Source: Nitratidesulfovibrio sp.
GTDB taxonomy: Bacteria; Desulfobacterota; Desulfovibrionia; Desulfovibrionales; Desulfovibrionaceae
DNA: 64,000 bases
Assembly (NCBI RefSeq): GCF_040373385.1
Contig: NZ_JBDXXH010000005.1
Span: 62,001 to 126,000, forward strand
Direction: 5' to 3'
The position numbers were made by a program, and so were the translations under genes. Each line of letters begins with the position of its first letter. Positions within the stretch are counted from its first letter, which is position 1. The notes under the pieces were generated by a model. That model had not been told where the DNA came from and made no database searches. It worked only from the letters and a program-made list of their open reading frames with translations. Shown here piece by piece: positions 58,044 to 64,000 of the stretch.

Positions 58044-58659
58044 GCTTCCTCCGGGGGGGCACGTAATCCTGTATCTTCAGTTCGAAGCCGACGGGAAGCT
58101 GGCGGCGGGCCTGCTCCACGTCGTCATCGGAAAGCACGGGAACGCGGGTGAGGCGGAACATGAACGCGTCGGGCTGCGCCTGGGCCAGCGCGAAGATGCG
58201 CGAAAGCGCGGCGCGGGCCTCGTCCGGGGCGGTGGTGCCGCCGGACAGGCGCGGGTAAAGGGCGAAGGGTCCCTTGACGTCGATGGAGAAGGCATCGGCC
58301 AGGCCGTCGCGCAGCAAGAGTTCCACCACGTCGGGGCGCAGGCCGTTGCTGTCCACCTTCACGGGCAGGCCGAAACGGCGCAGGTCGCGGAGCAGGTCGG
58401 CGAAGCCTTCCACGGTGGTCGCTTCCCCCCCGGTCACGACCACCCCGTCCAGCCAGTGGCGGCGGGCTTCGATGTACGATTCGATAGCGGTGCGCGAAAG
58501 CACGGGCAGGGTGTCGGCATGCCAGGCCAGCTGCCAGTTGTGGCAGGTGGGGCAGCGCATGTTGCAGCCGCCCAGAAAGATGACGCAGCTGCTGTAGCCG
58601 GGCCAGTCGCAGAGGCTCAGGCGCTCGAAGCCATGCACGTGGTTCCATGCGGAGGACAT
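57943..58659 (-). CDS. nrdG: Anaerobic ribonucleotide reductase activating protein
   Basis: Radical SAM activase that installs the glycyl radical on NrdD, 238 residues. The iron-sulfur motif is CNMRCPTC (C-x3-C-x2-C) in FLGGCNMRCPTCHNWQLA, then VVTGGEATTVEGF and VDSNGLRPDVV. Common family length is about 155-240. The last about 33 residues lie over the nrdD start and read as charged, His/Pro-rich sequence, so the native end may be earlier with a stop lost, or the overlap may be real. The start has no strong ribosome site. Confidence 0.9.
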   Translation of the reverse strand: MSSAWNHVHGFERLSLCDWPGYSSCVIFLGGCNMRCPTCHNWQLAWHADTLPVLSRTAIESYIEARRHWLDGVVVTGGEATTVEGFADLLRDLRRFGLPVKVDSNGLRPDVVELLLRDGLADAFSIDVKGPFALYPRLSGGTTAPDEARAALSRIFALAQAQPDAFMFRLTRVPVLSDDDVEQARRQLPVGFELKIQDYVPPRRKHAEADSETRRTAGDVVHGPHRGSHPEGPESKRH

Positions 58660-59080
58660 GACGGGAAGTATCCTTGTCCGGGTGGCGAGATCCCGGAAAT
58701 GAAAAGCCCTTCGGCGGCGCCTTGCGGCAGGTGCGTTGCGATGCTCCGCGCCGTCAAGAAAGTGTCTAGTAAATTTTTAACCCAGCGGGTTAGTTCGAGC
58801 CGAAGCCTACTGCACCCCATTTTTTTTGTATAGTGGGGTGTTTTGGAAAAGCCAGTCCTTAACCTGTTAGGGGGTGGAATACCGGGGTATTTTTTCCCGG
58901 TTTGGCGCCTTTGGCAGGCCCGGAACGGGGCTTCTTTTTTGTCTTTTCACAGGCCGCGCACGCAGAAGTTCACATGTGGCGCAGCGTTGTGTCTTTGTTG
59001 CTGTGGGTGGGGTGCTTTTGCGCGAATAATGGCCGTAATGCCGATGGGATATGTTGTGAATTGTGTGTCGTGAAAAGCAT

Positions 59081-59104
59081 GCGCCGCCGGTGTTCCGGCG
59101 GCGC
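59081..59104 (-). terminator. Perfect 10-bp hairpin downstream of cheX
   Basis: The arms GCGCCGCCGG (59081-59090) and CCGGCGGCGC (59095-59104) have a 4-base loop; on the minus strand it is followed by ATGCTTTTCA. Could act as a second terminator for cheX. Confidence 0.55.
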
Positions 59105-59147
59105 CGTGCACAAAAGGGCAAAGGGGGTGTGGAGGCGTGGGTTGTGG

Positions 59148-59172
59148 AAAACTCTCGTGCGTTCCCGCACGG
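59148..59172 (-). terminator. Terminator-like hairpin downstream of cheX
   Basis: On the minus strand, CGTGCG-GGAA-CGCACG is followed by AGAGTTTTCC. The 6-bp stem with a 4-base loop lies about 50 bases past the cheX stop. Confidence 0.5.
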
Positions 59173-59221
59173 GTTCCCGGCGCTCCGTCGTCAGGTCGCC
59201 AGGTCGCCAGGTTGCCAGAGG

Positions 59222-59686
59222 CTACTCGAAGCAGAACTCCACGGTGAAGTCGCCGTGGGGCGTGCCGAAGGGAATGGCGATGATGGGCGCCTTGGTGATG
59301 TGGCTGATGGTGTGCCCGTCGCCCATGATCACCGAAGGGGTGGCCCCCTGGAAGGTCATGCCCATTTCGGCAAGGCCCGCACGGGCCTGACCGGAGATCA
59401 TGTTGGTCACTTCACCCACGGCGTCCTTGATGTCCTGGACGATGTCCTGGATGTCGTCACCCAGCATGGCCTTTACCAGGGCTATGGCGCACTTCTTGGT
59501 GAAGGTTACCGAGATGGTGCCGTTCTTGTACCCGGTAATGCCGATGACGGCCGACACGTCGCCTTTGGCCACGTTGTTCTTCTTCACATAGGGCGCCCCG
59601 GCCGTGGGGGTTATGCCCGCCATGGTGGACAACACGTTGATGGTGGCCGCGACGAAGGGCTTTGCGACTTCAATGCCGCTGCTCAT
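59222..59686 (-). CDS. cheX: CheX-like chemotaxis protein (CheC/CheX/FliY phosphatase family)
   Basis: A 154-residue cytoplasmic protein predicted to dephosphorylate CheY-P. It starts MSSGIEVAKPFVAATINVLSTMAG, then GDVSAVIGITG, GTISVTFTKKCAIALVKAMLGDD and the active-site helix DAVGEVTNMISGQARAGL with the E-x2-N pattern of this family. It ends in a GDGHTIS...GDFTVEF strand pair. A CAAGGAG site precedes the start; the longer open frame to 59908 is not needed. By recollection D. vulgaris DVU0302 has this place. Confidence 0.88.
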   Translation of the reverse strand: MSSGIEVAKPFVAATINVLSTMAGITPTAGAPYVKKNNVAKGDVSAVIGITGYKNGTISVTFTKKCAIALVKAMLGDDIQDIVQDIKDAVGEVTNMISGQARAGLAEMGMTFQGATPSVIMGDGHTISHITKAPIIAIPFGTPHGDFTVEFCFE

Positions 59687-60089
59687 GGTATGGCTCCTTG
59701 ACGGTAGGCGTGCCCCCTTCCGCGATGTGGCGGAGTGGCGGAGGCGCACTGAACAACCTACTGGAAACGGGCGGGGGCCGTCCAGTGCCAAGGCGCTCGT
59801 TTCACGCAAATGGCCGGGAAACGCTGTTCCTGCCACACGGCGTGTGCGGCGACTGTGGCGTTGCGGCGTGAAACTGCATCCAGCAGGCATGGCGCATGCA
59901 CGGGGCATGCGTCATGCGGGTGGTGAAGGCGAATCGGGCGCGTGAGATCGGCAGCGTCATGCGGAGCCGGTGTGGGCCGGGCGCATTACGGCGCAAGGGC
60001 TCCCGGCAGGGGCGGGAAGGTGCTGCGGAGTCGTAGGTGTCGCAACAGGCACGCGTGGGCTGGGGCGCTCCTGATGCCCGCGCGATGGC
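59687..60089 (-). other. 403-bp gap between cheX and the small helical protein gene
   Basis: No gene seen. GC-rich, with small dyads around GCATGCGCCATGC at 59888-59915. A promoter for cheX may lie here but no consensus was found. Confidence 0.35.
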
Positions 60090-60416
60090 CTAGTGCAGGA
60101 CGTTGGTGGTGGCTTCCGCCCGGGCGGCATCCAGATTGCCCGCGATGGCGGTGTAGACGCGGTGCTGCGTGCCCACCTTGGCTTCCAGATGCGCCAGGGC
60201 GGCGGAGAAGTGGGCCACGGCTTCGTCGATGCGGCCGCGCAGGCGGCAGACCAGCCCGAGGTTGTTGCGAATCTTGGCCTCGAAACCGGAAAGTCCAAGG
60301 GCCATGGCCTGCCGCAGGGCCTGCGAGAGCAGGAAGTCCGCGTTGGCGAGGTTGCCCTCCGAAAGGGCCTGCATGCCCTGTCTGTTCAAGGCGCCGATCT
60401 GGCTTGCTGCGCACAT
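60090..60416 (-). CDS. Small helical-repeat (TPR-like) protein, 108 aa
   Basis: A 108-residue protein reading MCAASQIGALNRQGMQALSEGNL ... ALRQAMALGLSGFEAKIRNNLGLVCRLRGRIDEAVAHFSAALAHLE, with the periodic A/G/L spacing of tetratricopeptide repeats (NNLGLV...GRIDEAVAHFSAAL). An AAGGACGAG site precedes it. It is probably cotranscribed from the Fur-box promoter with the DUF2325 gene, 197 bases upstream. By recollection the D. vulgaris genes in this position are iron-responsive. Confidence 0.75.
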   Translation of the reverse strand: MCAASQIGALNRQGMQALSEGNLANADFLLSQALRQAMALGLSGFEAKIRNNLGLVCRLRGRIDEAVAHFSAALAHLEAKVGTQHRVYTAIAGNLDAARAEATTNVLH

Positions 60417-60613
60417 GGTCTCGTCCTTGGTCCTGAAATGTGATGCGGTGGCCGCGTGTTTGTCCGTGCACTTTCCGCATGCGGCGCATGGGGAGCGCCG
60501 CCGCGGAGCCCCGGCATGAAGCAGTGGGCCGGATGCGCCGGGCTGGGTGCATCCGCGTGCTTCGCGGGTCAGTGCCGGGGTTCCACGGTGGTGGCGTCGT
60601 CGTGCCTGAAATT
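60417..60613 (-). other. 197-bp spacer between DUF2325 and TPR-like genes
   Basis: No gene seen. GC-rich and without a clear terminator; the two small genes probably share the Fur-box promoter. Confidence 0.3.
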
Positions 60614-60892
60614 CTAGTTGGTGGTCACCAGGGCCTGGCGCAGCGTGGAGACGCCGCAGCTGTGCAGCATCTGCACGGGAATGCTGTTGGCCTTGGCGTG
60701 CTGCACCACCTCGCGCTTGGCGGCATGCGAGATCTTGTTGGTGAACACGATGACCATGTCCGCCTGGCCGAGCTTGTCGGCAATGCGGTTCTCCTTGCCC
60801 GTGAACACCTTCAGATCCACACCGCTGGCTAGAGCCGCATTGATGTAGTCGCGCTTCAGTCTGTCCATTCCGCCGATGAGTGCTGCGCACAT
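60614..60892 (-). CDS. DUF2325 domain protein
   Basis: A 92-residue protein starting MCAALIGGMDRLKRDYINAA, then VFTGKENRIADKLGQADMVIVFTNKISHAAKREVVQHAKANSIPV and MLHSCGVSTLRQAL. This matches the DUF2325 pattern (short Rossmann-like domain with a conserved HS/C near the end). Function is unknown. A GAGCCTCTC-like leader lies just upstream of the start. The promoter immediately upstream contains a Fur box between its -35 and -10, so it is expected to be turned on by iron limitation. Confidence 0.85.
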   Translation of the reverse strand: MCAALIGGMDRLKRDYINAALASGVDLKVFTGKENRIADKLGQADMVIVFTNKISHAAKREVVQHAKANSIPVQMLHSCGVSTLRQALVTTN

Positions 60893-60929
60893 GAGAGGCT
60901 CCTTCCGACGAGTCTCGCGTCGTTTTGTC

Positions 60930-60959
60930 CTGTTTAATGAAAACGATTTTCATTGTCAA
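60930..60959 (-). promoter_or_regulatory. Sigma-70-type promoter for the DUF2325 gene
   Basis: On the minus strand TTGACA, a perfect -35, is followed 17 bases later by TAAACA, a weak -10. The spacer is the Fur box. The start codon is about 38 bases downstream. Confidence 0.65.
60936..60954. promoter_or_regulatory. Fur box in the promoter of the DUF2325 gene
   Basis: AATGAAAACGATTTTCATT, 8-bp arms around CGA. It matches the core TGATAATNATTATCA at about 13 of 15 positions. It falls exactly between the -35 TTGACA (60954-60959, minus strand) and the -10 region, so iron-loaded Fur would block polymerase. Confidence 0.85.
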
Positions 60960-61150
60960 CAACGATGCGTGATTTTTTGCGCTCCCCGTCGTCATTCGGT
61001 GCGCTTTCCACGCCGTTTCAGCGTGATGCGGCTGCGATGAAGGGGGGGGGCCGCCAGCCACCGGGCGCGCGAAAGTGCACGCTCTGGGCGGGAGCGACGC
61101 GCCGGGGAAGGGGCGGATGCGCGGTGTACGCGCCCGGCGTGGCGGGAACG

Positions 61151-61192
61151 CATGCGGGCCGCACGTCCCGGCAAGGAGGTGCGGCCCGCATG
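61151..61192. repeat. 14-bp perfect inverted repeat downstream of the ferredoxin gene
   Basis: CATGCGGGCCGCAC (61151-61164) and GTGCGGCCCGCATG (61179-61192), with a 14-base loop. There is no T-run. It may end the ferredoxin transcript or be a DNA-binding dyad; it lies 86 bases from the ferredoxin stop. Confidence 0.7.
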
Positions 61193-61277
61193 GAATGTGT
61201 CGAAAAAGGGCAGGGAATGTCATGCCCGGGCGCGCCGGGCGCGGAACGAGGCGGGACGGGGGATTCGGGACGCGGGG

Positions 61278-61472
61278 CTATTCCTCGCGCCACTCGATAC
61301 ATTCCACCGGACAGGTGGAGATGGCGTCTTCCACGCATCCCGCGGTGGTATTGGGGTCGATGACCTCCGCGTATTCGCCCGCGCTGGACATTCTGAACGC
61401 CTCGGGGCAAAGTTCGACGCACGATTCGCACGCCATGCATTCGTCCTGATCGAGGTACAGATACTTCGCCAT
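61278..61472 (-). CDS. Ferredoxin II-type [3Fe-4S]/[4Fe-4S] ferredoxin
   Basis: Small electron carrier of 64 residues. The pattern C12-x2-C15-x2-C18-x3-C22-P and C46, C54 (plus C58) corresponds to the Desulfovibrio gigas ferredoxin II cysteines C8, C11, C14, C18, C42 and C50. C22 and C46 would be the disulfide pair of that protein. The second cluster cysteine C15 is present, so interconversion between [3Fe-4S] and [4Fe-4S] is possible, as known in D. gigas. An AAGGAGG site precedes the start. It is divergent from the TPR gene and a natural redox partner for PFOR in this organism. Confidence 0.92.
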   Translation of the reverse strand: MAKYLYLDQDECMACESCVELCPEAFRMSSAGEYAEVIDPNTTAGCVEDAISTCPVECIEWREE

Positions 61473-61571
61473 GGTGGCCTCCTTGGGCTGTTTGCATCAT
61501 GGTGTAGCATGGCCGAAGCGTCGAGCACAACGGGCGGGACGCACGGCGTCCAGCGCAGCGGAGGCAACCCG

Positions 61572-62204
61572 GTGTCACCAAAAGGAGACGCGCGCCAGGC
61601 GCGCGAGTACCTGGCGCGAGCCAAGGCATATTTTCACAGGCACGACGTGCCCCGCGCCCTGGCGGCCACCGCCGCAGGCGTGCAGCCCATCGTGGACGGC
61701 GGCGTTGTCGGGCGCGACCTGGCCGAGTTGCACGGCGCGCTGCGCGAGATGGTGCAGATGCTTTCTCGCGACGAGGACGTGAAGGCTCGGGCCACGGCCA
61801 TTTCGCCGCGCGGGCTGACGTTCGAGAAAGGCGCCGAGAAGCAGTTGCTGGCCATGCTGGCCCGTATCCTGCGCTCCATGCGCGACGAGCAGGAACAGGA
61901 AACCTACGATCAGGCCATCGCCCGCAAGCAGCAGTTGGACAAGCTGTTGCTGCACGGCAGGCGGCTGCTGGAACACAGGAAGGTGGCCGAGGCGGACGAT
62001 GCCTTCACCGAGGCCACGGGGTTCTACCGCAACGAGCACCGGCTGTTTCTGCTGATGGGCAAGGCCATGCTGGAGGCGGGCGAGCCCAAGCGCGCCCTGC
62101 GCCACCTGCGCAAGGCCATGGAGGTTGACCCGGACAAGGAGCAGGCCAAACGGGTGCACGATACGGCCCTGGCCCGCAGCAAGGGCGAACCTGATCCGGC
62201 CTGA
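61572..62204 (+). CDS. TPR-repeat protein of unknown role
   Basis: About 210 residues from the chosen GTG start (61572), which has a perfect GGAGG seven bases upstream. An in-frame ATG at 61509 would give 231 residues (MAEASSTTGG...) but has no good ribosome site. The C-terminal part reads LLHGRRLLEHRKVAEADDAFTEATGFYRNEHRLFLLMGKAMLEAGEPKRALRHLRKAMEVDPDKEQA, two or three tetratricopeptide-like repeats; the N-terminal part is helical too (YLARAKAYFHRHDVPRALAAT). Probably a protein-binding adaptor. It is divergent from the ferredoxin gene. Confidence 0.75.
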   Translation: MSPKGDARQAREYLARAKAYFHRHDVPRALAATAAGVQPIVDGGVVGRDLAELHGALREMVQMLSRDEDVKARATAISPRGLTFEKGAEKQLLAMLARILRSMRDEQEQETYDQAIARKQQLDKLLLHGRRLLEHRKVAEADDAFTEATGFYRNEHRLFLLMGKAMLEAGEPKRALRHLRKAMEVDPDKEQAKRVHDTALARSKGEPDPA

Positions 62205-62501
62205 TCCGGCCAACTCCGGCCAGATACGGCCAGCTCCGGCCAATGCGGCCTGACGCGGTCTGGCCCTGCCCGGCGCCAGCGCAACGCACCGACGACGGAA
62301 ATCCGACAGGCACGACGCCCTCATGCACGCGAAACGTTCCGCATGCATGAGGGCGTCGTGCCGTTGCGGCATCGGAGGGAGGCCGGGTGCCCGTGGGCAG
62401 GTGCGTCCGGCGGAATGATCCGGACGGGCGCCCTGGTCCGGGCACAGGTCCAGCCGTCGGGCTACAGGTCCAGCCGTCGGGCTACAGGTCCAGCAGCCGG
62501 G
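62205..62501. other. 297-bp convergent gap with tandem repeats and a long hairpin
   Basis: No gene seen. It has GCCN-type repeats directly after the TPR stop (about 62205-62255: repeated CCGGCC/CGGCCA), a 19-bp perfect inverted repeat (62309-62362) and the start of the 20-bp tandem repeats (from 62447). Confidence 0.6.
62309..62362. terminator. 19-bp perfect inverted repeat between convergent genes
   Basis: GGCACGACGCCCTCATGCA (62309-62327) and its exact reverse complement (62344-62362), 16-base loop. It lies between convergent genes (TPR plus, small protein minus), the position of a shared terminator; there is no long T-run on either side. Confidence 0.65.
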
Positions 62502-62526
62502 CTACAGGTCCAGCAGCCGGGCTACC
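62447..62526. repeat. Four tandem copies of a 20-bp unit across a stop codon
   Basis: Units at 62447, 62467, 62487 and 62507; the first two are GGTCCAGCCGTCGGGCTACA, the last two have CAGCAGCC for CAGCCGTC, and the last ends ACC. The last and part of the third encode the C-terminal VARLLDL and stop of the minus-strand gene. Since 20 is not a multiple of 3, each unit is read in a different frame. Confidence 0.92.
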
Positions 62527-62771
62527 CGTTCCGGGTCCAGCGAGCGGTGCGCATCGCTGGAGGGAGCCGCCAGCATGTCCATGACCGCGCTGTAAGCCTG
62601 GTCGGCCTCGGCGGTGGGGACGGGCGTGGTTGTCTGCCCTGCCGGGGAAGTCTGGGTGCCGGTGGCGTCGAGCGAGGTGCGCTTGGCTTCGGTCGCCTCG
62701 CGGGCGCGGGCCAGCAGCGAGTCGATGTGCGAGAAGGTATCCTGCGAAAGGGGGGTAATGCCCGTGGTCAT
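62502..62771 (-). CDS. Small unknown protein, 89 aa
   Basis: It reads MTTGITPLSQDTFSHIDSLLARAREATEAKRTS ... SAVMDMLAAPSSDAHRSLDPERVARLLDL. It has a helical, charged N-terminus, a Thr/Pro/Gln-rich centre and a helical C-terminus. No family recognised; the size and character recall small flagellar/chaperone-type proteins, which is only an impression. The start at 62771 has CCAGGAGACC upstream; the longer frame to 63125 is unlikely. The stop codon lies in a tandem repeat. Confidence 0.6.
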   Translation of the reverse strand: MTTGITPLSQDTFSHIDSLLARAREATEAKRTSLDATGTQTSPAGQTTTPVPTAEADQAYSAVMDMLAAPSSDAHRSLDPERVARLLDL

Positions 62772-63163
62772 GGCGGTCTCCTGGAAGTTTTTTCCGTATG
62801 CCCCGGCAATGATGCAAGTGACGTGCAAAGCTGCACGGAATGCACGCTTCGGCCTGCGCGGCACGGGCTGCATGGTCGGCAGGCGCCAGGGGCCGGACCG
62901 GCGCCGAAGAAGAAGGCGCGCGTTGTTGCCGACATCCGGTGGTGGGCCGGGTACCCCGGGTACCCCAGGTGCCCCAGATGCCCCAGATGCGCCGGAAGGT
63001 CGGGTGCTTCGGATGACCCGTGGCGGACCGTTGCGAATCGGGCCGCTTTGAGGTAGGCGAAGCGGCGCGCCACGGTTGCGTTTCCGTCCGAACAGGCTAC
63101 ACTTGCGCACAGGTGCATCGTGCACGGGACGCGCGCGGCCACATCCATATATTCGGAAGCGGC
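62772..63163. other. 392-bp gap before coaX
   Basis: It is divergent: the small gene on minus starts at 62771, coaX on plus at 63164. It contains a short run of about 9- to 10-bp repeats of GGTACCCC/CCCAGATG type (about 62951-62996). Promoters for both genes should lie here. A GGAAG site precedes coaX. Confidence 0.45.
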
Positions 63164-63952
63164 ATGACCCAGCATTTCCTGCTGTTCGACATCGGCAACA
63201 CCAACGTAAAGATCGGCATAGCGGTGGAAACCGCCGTGCTGACCTCGTACGTGCTGCCCACAGACCCCGGCCAGACGGCCGACTCCATCGGGCTGCGCCT
63301 GCTGGAGGTGCTGCGCCACGCCGGGCTGGGGCCGTCGGACGTGGGGGCCTGCGTGGCCAGTTCGGTGGTGCCCGGCGTCAATCCGCTGATCCGCCGTGCC
63401 TGCGAACGCTACCTGTATCGCAAGCTGCTGTTCGCCCCCGGCGACATCGCCATTCCGCTGGAAAACCGCTACGAGCGACCTGCCGAAGTGGGTGCCGACC
63501 GGCTGGTGGCCGCCTATGCCGCCCGGCGGCTGTACCCCGGCCCCCGGTCGCTGGTATCCGTGGATTTCGGCACCGCCACCACGTTTGACTGCGTGGAGGG
63601 GGGTGCGTATCTTGGCGGTTTGATCTGTCCCGGTGTGCTTTCGTCCGCCGGGGCGTTGTCGTCGCGCACGGCCAAGCTGCCGCGTATCAGCCTGGAAGTG
63701 GAAGAAGATACGCCGGTCATCGGCAGGTCCACCACCACCAGCCTGAACCACGGCTTCATTTTCGGCTTTGCCGCCATGACCGAAGGGGTGCTGGCCCGCC
63801 TTGGCGGCGTGCTGCCCGGCCCCATCGAGGTGGTGGCCACGGGCGGTTTTGCCCGGGACATCGCGCGGGTGAGCCGCTGTTTCGACCACGTCAGGCCCGA
63901 CCTTCTGCTGGAGGGCCTGCGGCTGTTGTATCTGGAAAGCGGCCTGCGCTAG
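63164..63952 (+). CDS. coaX: Type III pantothenate kinase
   Basis: Phosphorylates pantothenate, the first step of coenzyme A synthesis; 262 residues, ASKHA fold. N-terminus MTQHFLLFDIGNTNVKIGIA carries the DxGNTxxK phosphate motif, ERPAEVGADRLVAAYAARRL holds the pantothenate-side conserved GADR, and SVDFGTATTFDCVEGGAYLGG holds the second phosphate loop DxGTAxT. GxISPG-like GGLICPGV and the adenosine motif VVATGGFAR follow. The start has GGAAG upstream; the longer frame back to 63020 has no ribosome site. Type III needs monovalent cations and is not feedback-inhibited (known for the family). Confidence 0.95.
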   Translation: MTQHFLLFDIGNTNVKIGIAVETAVLTSYVLPTDPGQTADSIGLRLLEVLRHAGLGPSDVGACVASSVVPGVNPLIRRACERYLYRKLLFAPGDIAIPLENRYERPAEVGADRLVAAYAARRLYPGPRSLVSVDFGTATTFDCVEGGAYLGGLICPGVLSSAGALSSRTAKLPRISLEVEEDTPVIGRSTTTSLNHGFIFGFAAMTEGVLARLGGVLPGPIEVVATGGFARDIARVSRCFDHVRPDLLLEGLRLLYLESGLR

Positions 63953-64000
63953 CGTTTTCGCGCGGCGCGCCGCGTCTGGCATGGACGTTTGCGAACATTT
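63953..64000. other. Window end, no feature
   Basis: 48 bases after coaX, GC-rich, no gene or terminator seen. Confidence 0.4.

Larger units (their letters stand above)
58660..59221 (-). promoter_or_regulatory. 562-bp region upstream of nrdG, with AT-rich block
   Basis: It likely contains the nrdGD promoter. The part at 58760-58960 is far less GC-rich than its surroundings and holds several dyads: TAACCC-AGC-GGGTTA (about 58779-58793), ACCCCA...TGGGGT around 58816-58841 (a sequence beginning CACCCCACTATACAAA on the minus strand, loosely like one NrdR box), and AATACC-GG-GGTATT followed by T's (58879-58898). The far end holds terminators for cheX. No gene is seen. Confidence 0.5.
60893..61277 (-). 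other. 385-bp gap with Fur-regulated promoter and a long inverted repeat
   Basis: It holds the promoter and Fur box of the DUF2325 gene (60936-60959) and a 14-bp perfect inverted repeat (61151-61192) beyond the end of the ferredoxin gene. No other gene is seen; the sequence between is very GC-rich. Confidence 0.6.

Noticed and set aside
58660..59221. Cobalamin riboswitch in front of nrdG
   Set aside because: None of the conserved B12-box or core sequences could be found; the dyads are simple.
59690..60085. Gene in the cheX upstream gap
   Set aside because: Short frames on both strands have no ribosome site and no protein-like pattern.
60090..61223. A single 377-residue minus-strand frame running across the DUF2325 gene and the Fur box
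   Set aside because: It starts in leader DNA, crosses the DUF2325 gene in another frame and becomes sensible only from the MCAAS start at 60416.
62447..62526. CRISPR array from the tandem repeats
   Set aside because: Units are only 20 bp, directly abutting without spacers, and overlap a coding end.

Overview
The window looks like chromosome of a GC-rich, sulfate-reducing Desulfovibrionaceae member (Desulfovibrio/Nitratidesulfovibrio type). The evidence is the lactate-to-acetate gene block (pyruvate:ferredoxin oxidoreductase, lactate permease, two-subunit lactate dehydrogenase, Pta, AckA), a Desulfovibrio-type ferredoxin II, an anaerobic class III ribonucleotide reductase and strictly anaerobic metabolism. 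From memory, the lactate block matches the D. vulgaris Hildenborough DVU3022-DVU3030 region, and the cheX / small genes / ferredoxin block resembles DVU0302-DVU0305; neither match was checked here. No tRNA, rRNA, transposase, integrase or CRISPR array was seen.

Region 1-18321 (all minus strand) is the central energy pathway. Lactate enters through the permease, is oxidised to pyruvate by the FAD/Fe-S dehydrogenase, then converted to acetyl-CoA by PFOR and to acetate plus ATP by Pta and AckA. Upstream lie a sigma-54-dependent response regulator and a hybrid histidine kinase with an ABC-type periplasmic sensor domain. The gap before por holds a good sigma-54 promoter and three copies of a 16-bp dyad that are natural binding-site candidates for that regulator. 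Strong hairpins separate most cistrons of the operon.

Region 18849-20127 (plus) holds a small membrane protein and a YbjQ-like protein.

Region 20350-46565 (all minus, genes mostly overlapping or nearly so) is a large surface-glycan or glycoconjugate cluster. The half transcribed first (46565 to 31902) has a winged-helix/Rossmann regulator, NeuB-like synthase, glycosyltransferase, NeuA-like cytidylyltransferase with a long extra tail, TylF-like methyltransferase, a 1643-residue protein with two methyltransferase and two glycosyltransferase domains, a GT2, a radical SAM/SPASM protein and a methyltransferase. The second half (31559 to 20350) has a GT2, a TylC-type methyltransferase, a DegT aminotransferase and a NeuD-like acetyltransferase. 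It also holds an unusual acyl module: two discrete acyl carrier proteins, a stand-alone adenylation enzyme, a KAS III-like synthase, a YkgJ-type cysteine protein and an unknown protein. It ends with a CDP-glycerol-type transferase and a LicC-like nucleotidyltransferase. This is the least familiar system in the window: it looks able to build a special acyl group and attach it to a sugar.

Region 47132-54561 (plus) holds a YcgR-like PilZ protein and a five-gene peptide/nickel-type ABC transporter. Region 54645-58659 (minus) holds a MalY/PatB aminotransferase and nrdG-nrdD, whose genes overlap by 101 bp. Region 59222-61472 (minus) holds cheX, a small helical-repeat-like protein, a DUF2325 protein with a Fur box inside its promoter, and a ferredoxin II. 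Region 61572-63952 holds a TPR protein (plus), a small unknown protein (minus) whose stop lies inside a 20-bp tandem repeat, and coaX (plus). Short tandem repeats are scattered through linker segments of many genes here.
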